The notes under the pieces were generated by a model. It was not told the DNA's origin. It saw nothing but the letters and a program-made list of their open reading frames with translations, and did not search any database. Both the position numbers and the translations under genes were made by a program. From Bacteroidales bacterium (GTDB taxonomy: Bacteria; Bacteroidota; Bacteroidia; Bacteroidales; F082), in the NCBI GenBank assembly GCA_017427985.1, contig JAFRRS010000008.1, positions 1 to 64,000 of the forward strand: DNA of 64,000 nt, in the 5' to 3' direction. Of this stretch, positions 15,798-25,355 are shown piece after piece (the stretch's first letter is position 1; each line of letters opens with the position of its first letter).

Positions 15798-17240
15798 ATG
15801 GACACTATAGACTACCGCAATCAGGCGTTCGAGCTGTATGATACAGACATGGAAAAAGCCGTAAAATACTTCACCCGTGCCGCAAACCACAAGGACATCC
15901 CTTCGGCGGTGGCGTTGGCTGCTTATTATTATGAAGAACAATACGACGAACAAAAAGCCAAGGAATGGCTTGAAAAAGCTATAGACTGGTTTGAAAAGAC
16001 CGGCAAGCCCGAAGAATATGCGCCTTATATCGGAAGCTGTTATTATTTGAGAGGTCTCATAAACGAGGACACGGCTCCTTATCTTGCGGCAATCGATTTC
16101 GCCGATGCATTAGACAACGACAACACTGATGCGCTCATCCATCTTGGAAAACTGGCATACAAAGGCTACGAGTCGCCCACTGGCGAACCAGAGATTAATA
16201 AAGCGCTGGAATACTGGAAATATGGAATGGAACTCCAAAATGAGGAATGCGCCAGACTCTACGAGGAACATAAAATGGAACTGGTACCTGAAGGTTCTGT
16301 GAAAAAGGTTTTTAAAGAAGGCACCTACACCGGACAACTTAACGAACAAGGGCTTCCTCACGGCAACGGCCACATGGACTACAAACTCAACGGTTATTGG
16401 GGCGATTATTACGGTGAATGGCGCGACGGAAAACGCTGCGGAAAAGGCAAGTACAAACAGTTTAACAAAGCCGGCGCCGCACGTCATTCATATGAATACA
16501 TCGGAGAATGGCTCGACGACAAAGAACACGGTCAAGGCAAGTCGACAAAGGTCGATCAAGTGGGCATACATCTCAGCTCCATCACGGAAGAATACACCGG
16601 GGAGTTCCGCGACGGCAAGGGAAACGGACAAGGAATGCTTCTTAAAAGCAGCTACGACGGCGAGTTCAGCGGCGCATCCGACTGTTTCGAAGGAGTGTTT
16701 CAAAACGGCGGACTGTGCGGACAAGGCACATGTCACTATGCCAATGGCGACGTCTACGAAGGAGAATTTGTTGGAAACAGAAAACATGGGCACGGCATTT
16801 ACACCTACGCCGACGGTCTCGTGATAGAAGGCAACTGGGACTACGACGAACTGAATTACGACAGCTTCCAGTGCAAGCCCGCATCGAAGACCCCGACTTG
16901 TATTATCAGCACGTTTGACAAAGGCTTTGATTACAGTTATGGAGCCTCGTTCCTGGTCATGACAAAAGTCGGCGACATCAAAAACAGCGATGCTACCCTA
17001 CTGAAGCAAAGCTATAGATTCGACCCTGACGAAACGCTGATAAAAGTCATTGAAATAAACGGTGACAGCGTGACATACGAAGTTGACAAGTTGTATTTCA
17101 ACGACAAGGAAAACCATATTGACACCATCCGCCGCGGTGAAAAGAAATCCTACAAAAGCGAGAGAGACGCTTGTGCTACAATATACGACGAAGATTACGA
17201 CTACACCATCGTACACGAAATCACGATAGTGTGCAGATGA
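15798..17240 (+). CDS. SEL1/TPR and MORN repeat protein
   Basis: The 480-residue protein has no signal peptide. Residues 1-165 form helical SEL1/TPR-like repeats (AFELYDTDMEKAVKYFTRAA, then AKEWLEKAIDWFEKT). Residues about 175-360 hold at least six MORN repeats with the Gly-Glu-Trp/Phe-x-Asp-Gly-x-x-x-Gly-x-Gly pattern. The C-terminal 110 residues are of unknown fold. MORN repeats bind lipids or act as scaffolds in eukaryotes, and their bacterial roles are poorly known. It is divergent from the dikinase-like gene, with two promoters in 88 bp between them, so the two may respond to the same conditions. Function not known. Confidence 0.75.
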   Translation: MDTIDYRNQAFELYDTDMEKAVKYFTRAANHKDIPSAVALAAYYYEEQYDEQKAKEWLEKAIDWFEKTGKPEEYAPYIGSCYYLRGLINEDTAPYLAAIDFADALDNDNTDALIHLGKLAYKGYESPTGEPEINKALEYWKYGMELQNEECARLYEEHKMELVPEGSVKKVFKEGTYTGQLNEQGLPHGNGHMDYKLNGYWGDYYGEWRDGKRCGKGKYKQFNKAGAARHSYEYIGEWLDDKEHGQGKSTKVDQVGIHLSSITEEYTGEFRDGKGNGQGMLLKSSYDGEFSGASDCFEGVFQNGGLCGQGTCHYANGDVYEGEFVGNRKHGHGIYTYADGLVIEGNWDYDELNYDSFQCKPASKTPTCIISTFDKGFDYSYGASFLVMTKVGDIKNSDATLLKQSYRFDPDETLIKVIEINGDSVTYEVDKLYFNDKENHIDTIRRGEKKSYKSERDACATIYDEDYDYTIVHEITIVCR

Positions 17241-17271
17241 TTTTAATAACAATTAATAAAAATATTACAAA

Positions 17272-18357
17272 ATGAAAACTCGCAATTTATTCTTAATCAC
17301 GGTTTTAACGATATTTTTCGGTACAAACAGTTTTGCGCAGATTCAAAATTTTGAATGGCAAGGCGTGCAACGTCAATATCTGGTGAGAACTCCAGAGAAT
17401 GCCGAGTCGATGCCAGTGATGTTTTTCCTGCACGGACTTGGTGATAATATCACGCGTTTGGACAACGAGTTCAACTTCACACAGGTAGCAGCCGACTTCG
17501 GTTGGATGGTCGTCATCCCGCAGGCTCTAAATGAAGGCTATGGCTCAATGTGGAACGCAGGTCTCACCGCGAGCACCACCAACGACTCAGGTTTTCTGAT
17601 GGCGCTCCTCGACAGTCTGGCGGTGCAATATCCTGTAAATCAAGACAGTATTTTCTTTACAGGCTTTTCTATGGGAGGTTTCATGTCGCACCGAATGGCT
17701 ATTGAACACGGTGACCGCATCAACGCCGCCGCACCAGTGAGCGGACTCATCACCACTTACATGGCGAACCACACCGCCATTGCTCCAGTCAGGATTCTCG
17801 ACATTCACGGGACAAACGACCCTGTCGTAGGCTACGACGGCGGCTCGGAATATTTTGGCTACCAACTCGGTCTTAGCGTGGATAACATCCTCAACTATTG
17901 GAAAAACACCAACGGATGCGCCAATGAGCCAGTCATCGACACTTTGCCAGATACGCAAAACGACGGACTGAGATTTGTGCAATATGTTTATCCTGGCACA
18001 AAGGAACTCCGCCATATCAAAGTCATAGGCGGCAATCACACATGGTATCACAATGACAGTCAATATGATATAGGATATATGAAGTATATCCACGACTTCT
18101 TTACTGGAAAAAACGCTTACGATAATATTGATAATCCGACTACTGGAAGTCTGAATATTTATCCGAATCCGACTTCAGGTGATATTAAAATCGAATTGGA
18201 CTCCCCCACCACTATAGAAATTGTTGATATTCAAGGACGAACAATCTTACAAGAACAGTTTGAGACTGGAGTCGCAGTGCTTAATCTGCATGGAGTCCAA
18301 AGCGGCCTTTATTTTGTAAAAGGCAACGGAATCACTGAAAAAATCATTTTGGAATAA
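17272..18357 (+). CDS. Secreted alpha/beta-hydrolase esterase with T9SS sorting domain
   Basis: The 361-residue protein has a signal peptide (1-23, ending NSFAQ). An esterase domain of the PHB-depolymerase/feruloyl-esterase (LpqC) type follows: oxyanion loop FFLHGLGDN, nucleophile elbow GFSMGG with Ser133, Asp183 in GTNDPVV and His256 in GGNHTW. The last 80 residues (from about 281, SLNIYPNPTSGD to KIILE) form a type IX secretion C-terminal sorting domain, so the protein is carried across the outer membrane and anchored or released. Feruloyl or acetyl ester cleavage is likely; the substrate is not proven. It lies 31 bp after the MORN gene. Confidence 0.85.
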   Translation: MKTRNLFLITVLTIFFGTNSFAQIQNFEWQGVQRQYLVRTPENAESMPVMFFLHGLGDNITRLDNEFNFTQVAADFGWMVVIPQALNEGYGSMWNAGLTASTTNDSGFLMALLDSLAVQYPVNQDSIFFTGFSMGGFMSHRMAIEHGDRINAAAPVSGLITTYMANHTAIAPVRILDIHGTNDPVVGYDGGSEYFGYQLGLSVDNILNYWKNTNGCANEPVIDTLPDTQNDGLRFVQYVYPGTKELRHIKVIGGNHTWYHNDSQYDIGYMKYIHDFFTGKNAYDNIDNPTTGSLNIYPNPTSGDIKIELDSPTTIEIVDIQGRTILQEQFETGVAVLNLHGVQSGLYFVKGNGITEKIILE

Positions 18358-18382
18358 GCATTCAAACTATCAAAACAAGTTT

Positions 18383-18910
18383 TCAGTGGATATTTGATCC
18401 TTCCATATCAAGCAGGTACGTCTTCCTCTCCACTCCACCGCTGTAACCTTTTAGGTTTCCGTTGATTCCTATGATGCGATGGCACGGAACAATGATGTTT
18501 ATTGCATTTAGGGCACAGGCGTTTGCCACGGCACGTGCTGACTCAGGGTCACCAAGACGCTGTGCGATGTCGCCATACGAAACGGTAGTACCGTAAGGTA
18601 TCATCAGAAGCTCATTCCAGACATTTTTCTGAAAATCGGTGCCAATAAAAAGCAGCGGGACATTAAACTCACGGCTTTTGTTCCAAAAATAATCGTTAAG
18701 CTGTTGCCGTGCCAGCTCAATAACGTCGTTTGTGCCTTTCTCCACGAACCGCGCCGACAGCATTCTCTGAAGCCTGTAGTCAATTAATCTTTGGTTTTTA
18801 CAGTCAACCCATCTGCAAAGGCACAGCTTCTCGCCATACGAGCCTAACATCAGCTCTCCGCAAGGGAAATGGTAACGTTTGATAAAGATGGAATCCCTGC
18901 TTTTCATCAT
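18383..18910 (-). CDS. ogt: Methylated-DNA-protein-cysteine methyltransferase
   Basis: The 175-residue protein repairs O6-alkylguanine by transferring the alkyl group to its own Cys, a suicide reaction. The active-site motif PCHRIIG is present near residue 145, preceded by IPYGTTVSYGDIAQRLG, the DNA-binding helix and Asn-hinge region. It starts 6 bp after the pyrG stop on the same strand and so is probably the second gene of that transcript. A TTG at 18916 could extend it by two residues, but ATG at 18910 is preferred. No AraC/Ada domain is fused. Confidence 0.9.
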   Translation of the reverse strand: MMKSRDSIFIKRYHFPCGELMLGSYGEKLCLCRWVDCKNQRLIDYRLQRMLSARFVEKGTNDVIELARQQLNDYFWNKSREFNVPLLFIGTDFQKNVWNELLMIPYGTTVSYGDIAQRLGDPESARAVANACALNAINIIVPCHRIIGINGNLKGYSGGVERKTYLLDMEGSNIH

Positions 18911-18916
18911 GTCCAA

Positions 18917-20524
18917 TTACTTTATATCACGAACACATTCTTTCACAAAACTCATGAAAAGAGGATGCGGATGCAGAACCGTCGACGAATACTCAGGATG
19001 GAACTGCGTGCCGATATACCAACGAAGATTAGGAATCTCAACGATTTCCACAAGACCTGATTCTGGATTGAAACCGACGCAATTCATGCCGTTTTTCTCG
19101 TATTCTTCACGATATTTGTCGTTGAACTCATAGCGGTGACGGTGACGTTCGCGCACAAGGTTCTTCTCGCCGTATGCCTCCCACGTGCGGCTTCCTTTGA
19201 CGAGCTCGCAGTCGTACGCTCCAAGACGCATCGTGCCGCCCATCTGCGTGATGTTTTTCTGCTCCTCCATCATATCGATGACGTTATGCGGGGTCACAGG
19301 GTCCATCTCGCTGCTGTTGGCATCAACGTAGCCCAAAATGTTTCTCGCAAACTCTATGACCATCATCTGCATACCGAGACAGATGCCGAATGTAGGAATA
19401 TCGTGCGTTCTCGTGTATTCCGCAGCGATTATCTTACCTTCGATTCCACGCTGACCGAAGCCTGGACAGATGACGATGCCCGCCATTCCCGCAAGCTTCT
19501 CGGCTACATTTTCTTTTGTGATATGTTCACTGTTGATGAAATGCGATTTCACCTTGAAATCGTTATATGTTCCAGCATGTGCAAGGCTCTCGAGGATGCT
19601 CTTGTAAGCGTCCTGAAGGTCGTATTTTCCAACGAGTGCGATGTCGACGGTTCTTGTGGCGTTATTTCGGCGTTCGAGAAAATCATGCCACGGCCCCAGC
19701 TCGGGTGTCGGTCCTACCTCCACGCCCATCTTCTTTAAGATGATGGCATCCATCCCCTGGTGTTGCATGTTAACCGGAACCTCGTAGATACTCGGCAAGT
19801 CCTGGCTCTGGATGACGGCATCCACGTCGACGTTGCAGAAATGCGCAACCTTCTCGCGAAGTTCATGACTAAGCTCATGTTCTGTACGCAAAACAAGAAC
19901 CTCAGGCTGTATTCCTAATCCCTGCAGCTGTTTCACGCTCGTCTGCGTCGGCTTGGTCTTCAGCTCGCCAGCCGCCGCAAGATACGGCACGTATGTCAGA
20001 TGCACGTTCAGCGCGCGTTGCGTTCCGAGCTGCCATCTCAGCTGACGGATAGCCTCCAAAAACGGCTGTCCCTCGATGTCGCCGATGGTTCCGCCGATTT
20101 CGGTGATTACGAAATCAAAATGTTCCTTGGTGGCGTTCAACAAAATCCTGCGTTTTATCTCGTCGGTGATATGCGGCACCACCTGAATCGTCTTGCCGAG
20201 ATAGTCGCCGCGGCGTTCGCGTTCAATGACGCTGAGGTAGATGCGCCCTGTCGTTACGCTGTTGTCGCGCGTCGTCTCAATGCCTGTGAAGCGTTCGTAG
20301 TGCCCGAGGTCGAGGTCGGTTTCAAAGCCGTCGGCAGTAACGTAGCATTCGCCGTGCTCGTAAGGGTTCAGCGTGCCCGGGTCTACGTTGATGTATGGGT
20401 CGAATTTCTGGATTGTTATCTTATATCCGCGGGCTTGCAAAAGCTTGCCCAGCGAGGCTGAGATGATGCCCTTCCCCAATGAAGAAGCCACACCTCCCGT
20501 AATGAAAATGTATCTTGTTTCCAT
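18917..20524 (-). CDS. pyrG: CTP synthase
   Basis: The 535-residue enzyme makes CTP from UTP, ATP and glutamine in the cytoplasm. The N-terminal synthase domain begins RYIFITGGVASSLGKG, the P-loop-like ATP site. The C-terminal class I glutamine amidotransferase domain has the nucleophile elbow GICLGMQ and, near the end, the catalytic FHPE. Length is normal. The chosen ATG (20522-20524) gives the usual N-terminus; six extra upstream codons are in frame but unlikely. A -7 promoter element lies 16 bp upstream, and the ogt gene follows. Confidence 0.97.
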   Translation of the reverse strand: METRYIFITGGVASSLGKGIISASLGKLLQARGYKITIQKFDPYINVDPGTLNPYEHGECYVTADGFETDLDLGHYERFTGIETTRDNSVTTGRIYLSVIERERRGDYLGKTIQVVPHITDEIKRRILLNATKEHFDFVITEIGGTIGDIEGQPFLEAIRQLRWQLGTQRALNVHLTYVPYLAAAGELKTKPTQTSVKQLQGLGIQPEVLVLRTEHELSHELREKVAHFCNVDVDAVIQSQDLPSIYEVPVNMQHQGMDAIILKKMGVEVGPTPELGPWHDFLERRNNATRTVDIALVGKYDLQDAYKSILESLAHAGTYNDFKVKSHFINSEHITKENVAEKLAGMAGIVICPGFGQRGIEGKIIAAEYTRTHDIPTFGICLGMQMMVIEFARNILGYVDANSSEMDPVTPHNVIDMMEEQKNITQMGGTMRLGAYDCELVKGSRTWEAYGEKNLVRERHRHRYEFNDKYREEYEKNGMNCVGFNPESGLVEIVEIPNLRWYIGTQFHPEYSSTVLHPHPLFMSFVKECVRDIK

Positions 20525-20539
20525 ATCATTTTGAAAAAG

Positions 20540-20547
20540 CAAAAATA
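20540..20547 (-). promoter_or_regulatory. -7 promoter element of pyrG
   Basis: TATTTTTG, followed by C, on the minus strand, 15 bp before the pyrG ATG. Confidence 0.6.
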
Positions 20548-20591
20548 GAATATTTTAAAAAATGGAGATAAAAAAAATTAATATTTTTTCA

Positions 20592-20599
20592 TATTTTTG
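20592..20599 (+). promoter_or_regulatory. -7 promoter element of the NUDIX gene
   Basis: TATTTTTG, followed by C, lies 21 bp before the ATG at 20621. Confidence 0.65.
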
Positions 20600-20620
20600 C
20601 ATCTGAAAAAACAAAATTAT

Positions 20621-21052
20621 ATGTCATACACTTATGAATATCCTCGACCTGCGGTAACTGCTGATTGTGTGGTGATTACGAAGGAAAAAGAGCCTCGGGT
20701 GCTTCTGATTCAGCGTGGCAAAGAGCCGTTCAAAGGCTGCTGGGCATTCCCGGGCGGCTTCATGAACATGGACGAGACCGCGGAGCAATGCGCCATTCGC
20801 GAACTCGAAGAGGAAACAGGTTTGAAAGTGACCGAAGTCCATCAAATCGGAGCTTATTCGAAAGTCGACCGCGACCCTCGGGGACGTACCGTCACCGTGG
20901 CATATCTCGCCGTTATCGACAATCCACTAAAAGTAAAAGGCCTTGACGATGCCGCCAAAGCCCAATGGTTTTCACTGTCAGCGCTGCCAAAACTGGCTTT
21001 CGACCATGAAGACATCATGTCTGACGCTCTGAAAATTATCCCACAACTCTAA
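20621..21052 (+). CDS. NUDIX hydrolase
   Basis: The 143-residue protein has a complete Nudix box: Gly-x5-Glu-x7-Arg-Glu-x-x-Glu-Glu-x-Gly, beginning at GGFMNMDE and ending EETGL (about residues 44-66). Such enzymes cleave nucleoside diphosphates linked to another group. The N-terminus (PRPAVTADCVV) resembles ADP-ribose pyrophosphatase/NrtR-like Nudix domains, but no regulator domain is attached. The start is the ATG of MSYTYEY, 21 bp after a clear promoter element. It is divergent from pyrG. The substrate cannot be fixed from sequence. Confidence 0.88.
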   Translation: MSYTYEYPRPAVTADCVVITKEKEPRVLLIQRGKEPFKGCWAFPGGFMNMDETAEQCAIRELEEETGLKVTEVHQIGAYSKVDRDPRGRTVTVAYLAVIDNPLKVKGLDDAAKAQWFSLSALPKLAFDHEDIMSDALKIIPQL

Positions 21053-21091
21053 AATATTTTAAAAATCACTTCATCATTCCAATAAAATTTA

Positions 21092-21099
21092 TATCTTTG
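21092..21099 (+). promoter_or_regulatory. -7 promoter element of the GAPDH gene
   Basis: TATCTTTG, followed by C, with about 43 bp of leader before the ATG at 21143. Confidence 0.65.
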
Positions 21100-21142
21100 C
21101 GGATTGATTTTAAGGATTTAAAAGTATTAAAATTTCGATAAT

Positions 21143-22150
21143 ATGGAAAAAATTAAAGTAGGTATCAACGGTTTCGGTCGTATCGGCCGTAACGTTTTCC
21201 GCATCTGCTGCGAACGCCCTAACCTCGAAGTGGTGGGCATCAACGACCTCACAAGCACAAAGGTCCTGGCACATCTTCTGAAATACGATTCAACACAGGG
21301 CAAATTCTCCGGCACAGTTGATTTCGACGAGACAGCCTTGATAGTCAACGGCGTACGCGTTCCTGTCACAGCCGAGCGTGCCCCTATCAACATCAAATGG
21401 GCTAAGACTCCTGACGTAGTTGTCGAGTCAACAGGTATCTTCCGTTCAAAGGAAAGCGCAAAAGGCGGCTACGGCGACCACCTCAAGAACGGCGCCAAGA
21501 AAGTCATCCTTTCAGCCCCTTCAAAAGATAAAATCGACGCAACAATAGTCGTCGGCGTCAACAACAACGAACTCACTGACGAGATCGAATGCGTGTCAAA
21601 CGCTTCTTGCACAACAAACTGCCTCGCCCCGGTCGCTAAAGTCTTGAACGACCGCTTCGGCATCGAGCAGGGTTACATCACAACAATCCACAGCTACACC
21701 AACGACCAGGTGATTCTCGACGGTCCACACAGCGACCTTCGCCGTGCACGTTCAGCCGCCATGTCACAGATCCCGACAACAACAGGTGCAGCAAAGGCAG
21801 TGGGTATCGTCATCCCTGACCTCAACGGCAAACTCGACGGCATCGCAGTGCGCGTCCCTACCCCTACAGGCTCACTCGTCGACCTCGTGTGCACACTGAA
21901 GACAGAAGCCACAAAGGAACAGATCAACGCCGCCATGAAAGAAGCCGCTGAAGGCCCGATGAAAGGCGTCCTCGAATACACCGAAGACCCAATCGTGAGC
22001 GTCGACATCATCCACAACCCGCACTCATCAATCTTCGATGCCGACAGCACAATGGTGATGGGCAAGATGGTCAAGATTTTGTCATGGTACGACAACGAAT
22101 GGGGTTATTCAAACCGTATGGTTGACCTCATCGAGATGATGAAATACTAA
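21143..22150 (+). CDS. gap: Glyceraldehyde-3-phosphate dehydrogenase, type I
   Basis: The 335-residue enzyme oxidises glyceraldehyde-3-phosphate to 1,3-bisphosphoglycerate with NAD in glycolysis. The Rossmann motif [14 protein letters not shown] opens the protein, and the catalytic segment [12 protein letters not shown] contains Cys156. A later [11 protein letters not shown] closes the active site. Length and motifs are complete. Codon choice is more biased than in neighbours (many CTC, ACA, TCA), as expected of a highly expressed gene. A promoter lies 43 bp upstream, and a palindromic repeat 26 bp after the stop could end transcription. Confidence 0.97.
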   Translation: MEKIKVGINGFGRIGRNVFRICCERPNLEVVGINDLTSTKVLAHLLKYDSTQGKFSGTVDFDETALIVNGVRVPVTAERAPINIKWAKTPDVVVESTGIFRSKESAKGGYGDHLKNGAKKVILSAPSKDKIDATIVVGVNNNELTDEIECVSNASCTTNCLAPVAKVLNDRFGIEQGYITTIHSYTNDQVILDGPHSDLRRARSAAMSQIPTTTGAAKAVGIVIPDLNGKLDGIAVRVPTPTGSLVDLVCTLKTEATKEQINAAMKEAAEGPMKGVLEYTEDPIVSVDIIHNPHSSIFDADSTMVMGKMVKILSWYDNEWGYSNRMVDLIEMMKY

Positions 22151-22176
22151 TAATTATTGGTATTTTGGTTATAATT

Positions 22177-22202
22177 GTAGAGGCGCCATGGCGCGTCTCT
22201 AC
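22177..22202. repeat. Palindromic repeat family A, copy 1 (intergenic)
   Basis: This 26-bp near-palindrome starts GTAGAGGCG, is centred on CCATGG and ends CGTCTCTAC. It lacks 2 bp of the 28-bp form. It lies between the convergent ends of the GAPDH and GH95 genes and is followed by a T-run, so it can serve as a terminator. Confidence 0.8.
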
Positions 22203-22207
22203 GTTTT

Positions 22208-24385
22208 TTATTTCTTCGGTTTGTGAATCTTTTTATAGGTTATCTCACCGTTTTCCCATTCGCAATCAACGGTATAACCGCCAACCACACAGAAACCCTT
22301 GAAACTTCCTGACTTCCATGCACTTGGCAATGCCGGCAAAACCTCTATTTCACCGTCATTACATTGCAATAGCATCTCCGCAATGCCAGTAGCGCCGCCA
22401 AAATTGCCGTCGATCTGGAACGGCGGATGCGCACAGAACATGTTCGGATATGTGTTTTCATCCAAAAGACTGTTCAACAACTTGTAAGCCCTGTCACCAT
22501 CGTGCAGTCTTGCCCAGAAATTGACTTTCCAAGCCTTCGACCAACCAGTCCCGCCATCACCACGACGGTTCAATGTCACTTTGCAAGCCTCATAAAGCTC
22601 TGGTGTCTTTGTCTTCGTTATCAGATTTGCTGGATGCAGCCCGAAAAGATGCGACACATGCCGATGATGCACGTCAACTTCCTTATAATCTTCAAGCCAT
22701 TCCAGCAAATAACCACTGTCGCTGACATGCATTGGCGGAAAACGCAACAAATCTGATTTCAAGACTTCAGCGAATTCTGAATCTTCATGTAAAACTTCAC
22801 TCGCTTTTATCACATTTTGATATAATTCCGTCACAATCTGAACGTCCATAGTCGAGCCCATGCACACGTAAATCTCATGTCCGTCAGCGTCATAAAACGC
22901 ATTTTCAGGCGATGATGTCGGGGCTGTCACCAGCCAACCATGTGTCGGTTCTTCCATCATCATCGAATGGAAAAACTCCGCCGAGCCTTTCATCACAGGA
23001 TAGATATCTTTCAGATAATCAACGTCTTGCGTATATTCATATTGTCGCCACAGATGCTGACACAGCCAAGCGCCTCCCGTGTTCGTCGCACCCCACGATG
23101 GATGCTCACCTGGTGCCGTAAAACGCCATGGATTGGTCATCATGTGCGCCACCCAGCCATCAGCGCCGTAAAAATCTCTTGCCGTCTTCTCCCCAGACGC
23201 CATAAGACCTTTCGTCAGATTTATCAACGGTTCGTTGAGCTCCGGAAGGTTGCAAACATTTGCCAGCCAATGGTTCATCTGCAGATTGATGTTCAGATGA
23301 TAATCACCGTTCCATGATGTTTGCGCCGTGTTAGCCCACAATCCCTGCAAATTCGGAGGCAACAAGTCTTCTCTCGTCGAGGAAATGAACAGATAACGCC
23401 CATAATTGAAGTAAAGTTCCGCTCTTTTGTCATCATCCAAGGTCAGACTCACCCTATCATAAAGCTCCTTGTACGATTTCAAATGATTCTTCCGCAATTT
23501 ATTGTAAGAATGACTTTTCACATAATGCAGCTTGTCTTTCACGAATCTCTCATAATCTTCATTATTGAAGTTTGTCGCCGAAGAAAATATCAATAATACT
23601 TTTGACGCATTCTTAACCACCACCTTGTTGTCAAAACAATTAACCGTGCCGCCGTCATGTTTGACATCAACAAGACTCAATAATTTTACACCGTTTTCAA
23701 TCTTATTCAAGTCCAATTCCGCAGTAAAACTTATCTTTCCACCAGCATTAGCCTCAAAATTCACCAAAGCTACATCATCTTTTCTTGAGACAAAATACTC
23801 TCTCTTATACTTAACTCGCCCCCTTTTAAACTCGGTTTTTACTATTGCATTATTCAAATCCAATAATCTACTATAATTAAATACTGAATCTTTAGAATCA
23901 TAATAATAATTAATGATTAGACTTCCTAATGTCTGATAGCATCCGTAACTGGTATTCGCTGCGTTTCCGTAATTCGAGCCGTTGTTTCCGCAGGTAAAAG
24001 TCTCATACATCAGGTTTTGAGCCTCATAATTCTTGCCTTCAGCAAGCAGCGCCCGAATCTCTGGAAGCGCCTCTAAAGCCTTAGGATTCGAATAATCAGC
24101 CTCCCAACCCGACCAGTATGTGATGTCGTTGAGAACAATCGTTTCTTTGTCAACACCTCCATCCGGCATCATGCCAAGGCGACCGTTACCAAGCGGCAGC
24201 GTCTCTTCCCAGCAGGCAGCAGGCTTGTCAAACGCGATTTTTTGATGGTTTTTATCGTTGTCTTTTCCATGATTCCAAAGCAACACAACGATAACTGCCA
24301 GCAACAGTTTCCTCGCCGTACCCAGCTTTTCCCATTTGAGAAGCGTAATAACGATTATAATAAAAGCAATGAATTTCATAATCAT
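22208..24385 (-). CDS. GH95 alpha-L-fucosidase-like glycosidase
   Basis: The 725-residue protein has an N-terminal hydrophobic segment (3-37) that would export or anchor it. The GH95 pattern follows: an N-terminal beta domain beginning with LPLGNGRLG (about 64-72), then a helical barrel with the catalytic-region Asn pair in DYHLNINLQMNHW. The Glu in TAPTSSPENAF and the Asp in PPFQIDGNFGG complete the site. GH95 enzymes are inverting and remove alpha-1,2-L-fucose or alpha-L-galactose from glycans. With the GH109-like enzyme and the hexosamine kinase-like gene, it suggests use of mucin or blood-group glycans. It is monocistronic and convergent with GAPDH. Confidence 0.88.
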   Translation of the reverse strand: MIMKFIAFIIIVITLLKWEKLGTARKLLLAVIVVLLWNHGKDNDKNHQKIAFDKPAACWEETLPLGNGRLGMMPDGGVDKETIVLNDITYWSGWEADYSNPKALEALPEIRALLAEGKNYEAQNLMYETFTCGNNGSNYGNAANTSYGCYQTLGSLIINYYYDSKDSVFNYSRLLDLNNAIVKTEFKRGRVKYKREYFVSRKDDVALVNFEANAGGKISFTAELDLNKIENGVKLLSLVDVKHDGGTVNCFDNKVVVKNASKVLLIFSSATNFNNEDYERFVKDKLHYVKSHSYNKLRKNHLKSYKELYDRVSLTLDDDKRAELYFNYGRYLFISSTREDLLPPNLQGLWANTAQTSWNGDYHLNINLQMNHWLANVCNLPELNEPLINLTKGLMASGEKTARDFYGADGWVAHMMTNPWRFTAPGEHPSWGATNTGGAWLCQHLWRQYEYTQDVDYLKDIYPVMKGSAEFFHSMMMEEPTHGWLVTAPTSSPENAFYDADGHEIYVCMGSTMDVQIVTELYQNVIKASEVLHEDSEFAEVLKSDLLRFPPMHVSDSGYLLEWLEDYKEVDVHHRHVSHLFGLHPANLITKTKTPELYEACKVTLNRRGDGGTGWSKAWKVNFWARLHDGDRAYKLLNSLLDENTYPNMFCAHPPFQIDGNFGGATGIAEMLLQCNDGEIEVLPALPSAWKSGSFKGFCVVGGYTVDCEWENGEITYKKIHKPKK

Positions 24386-24416
24386 AAAAAATGCCGCATT
24401 TTATTGCGGCATTCAT

Positions 24417-25355
24417 TTATTTGATTTTATTGATGAGTTCCGGCAGCATTCTCACGCACGCCATCTCTTTCCACTTCTTCTTTGCCTCCATTGCAGGCAT
24501 TCCGAAGTATGTGACACCAGGCTCGGTGTCCTTGTCAACTGCTGTGTAAGCCAACACTGTTGTGCCTTCCGCAATGACGAGGTCTTTGTTGATTGCCGAC
24601 ATCGACCAGATTGACACGTTGTCCTTCACTCTTGAAACTCCGCCAATAGCGCAGTGTGCTCCGAGGAAGCAGTTCTTGCCAATCTTGGCATCGTGTCCCA
24701 CCTGAACGTGGTTGTCGGTCTTGGTGCCCCTGCCAATCACGGTGTCGCTGGTGACTCCGATGTCGATGGCGCACAAGGCTCCGATTTCAACATCGTCTTC
24801 AATAACGACCCTGCCGCATGACTCGAACTTCACCTGACGGTCTTTGCCGCGATGCTGGAAATAACAGGCATCTGCTGCAATGACTGTACCGCTGTTGATG
24901 ATGACGTTGTCGCCAATGACAGTGTGGTTGTTGATGGTTACGTTGGCGTGAATAATGCAGTTCTTGCCGATTTTCACGTGCTCTGCCACGAAAGCGCCCG
25001 GCTGGATGATTGTCCCCTCACCGATTTCGGCCTTAGGACTCACCATCGCTGTAGCAGGCTCGAATCTGCGGTACGACAAGATAATCTTGTTGAACGCGTC
25101 GAACGGGCAGTCGTGGACGATGAGTGTCTTTCCCTCTGGGCATTCCACATCAGCAGTGTTGATGATGACAATGGTAGCCGCCGAGTTCAGCACTCTTTGA
25201 TAATATTTGGGATGATCGACGAAAGTGATGTCGCCAGCCTCCACCTCATGAAGCTCGTTGAGCCCCGTGATGACGCGGTTTTCGTCACCGATGATCTTGG
25301 TGGCACCGATGAAGTCAGCGATACACTTGACAGTCGTTGCTGGTTCGATTCTCAT
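24417..25355 (-). CDS. lpxD: UDP-3-O-acylglucosamine N-acyltransferase-like (LpxD family)
   Basis: The 312-residue protein has an N-terminal LpxD-like uridine-binding region (about 1-100) and a left-handed beta-helix of hexapeptide repeats (about 105-285), with motifs such as IGEGTIIQPGAFV and IGKNCIIHANVTI. The acyl-transfer His is probably in DNHVQVGHD. LpxD adds a hydroxyacyl chain to UDP-glucosamine in lipid A synthesis. It is shorter than the usual 340-350 residues, and Bacteroidota often have two LpxD paralogues, so this may be the second one with a different acyl or sugar substrate. Its ATG overlaps the efp stop as TAATG, so the two are co-transcribed. Confidence 0.75.
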   Translation of the reverse strand: MRIEPATTVKCIADFIGATKIIGDENRVITGLNELHEVEAGDITFVDHPKYYQRVLNSAATIVIINTADVECPEGKTLIVHDCPFDAFNKIILSYRRFEPATAMVSPKAEIGEGTIIQPGAFVAEHVKIGKNCIIHANVTINNHTVIGDNVIINSGTVIAADACYFQHRGKDRQVKFESCGRVVIEDDVEIGALCAIDIGVTSDTVIGRGTKTDNHVQVGHDAKIGKNCFLGAHCAIGGVSRVKDNVSIWSMSAINKDLVIAEGTTVLAYTAVDKDTEPGVTYFGMPAMEAKKKWKEMACVRMLPELINKIK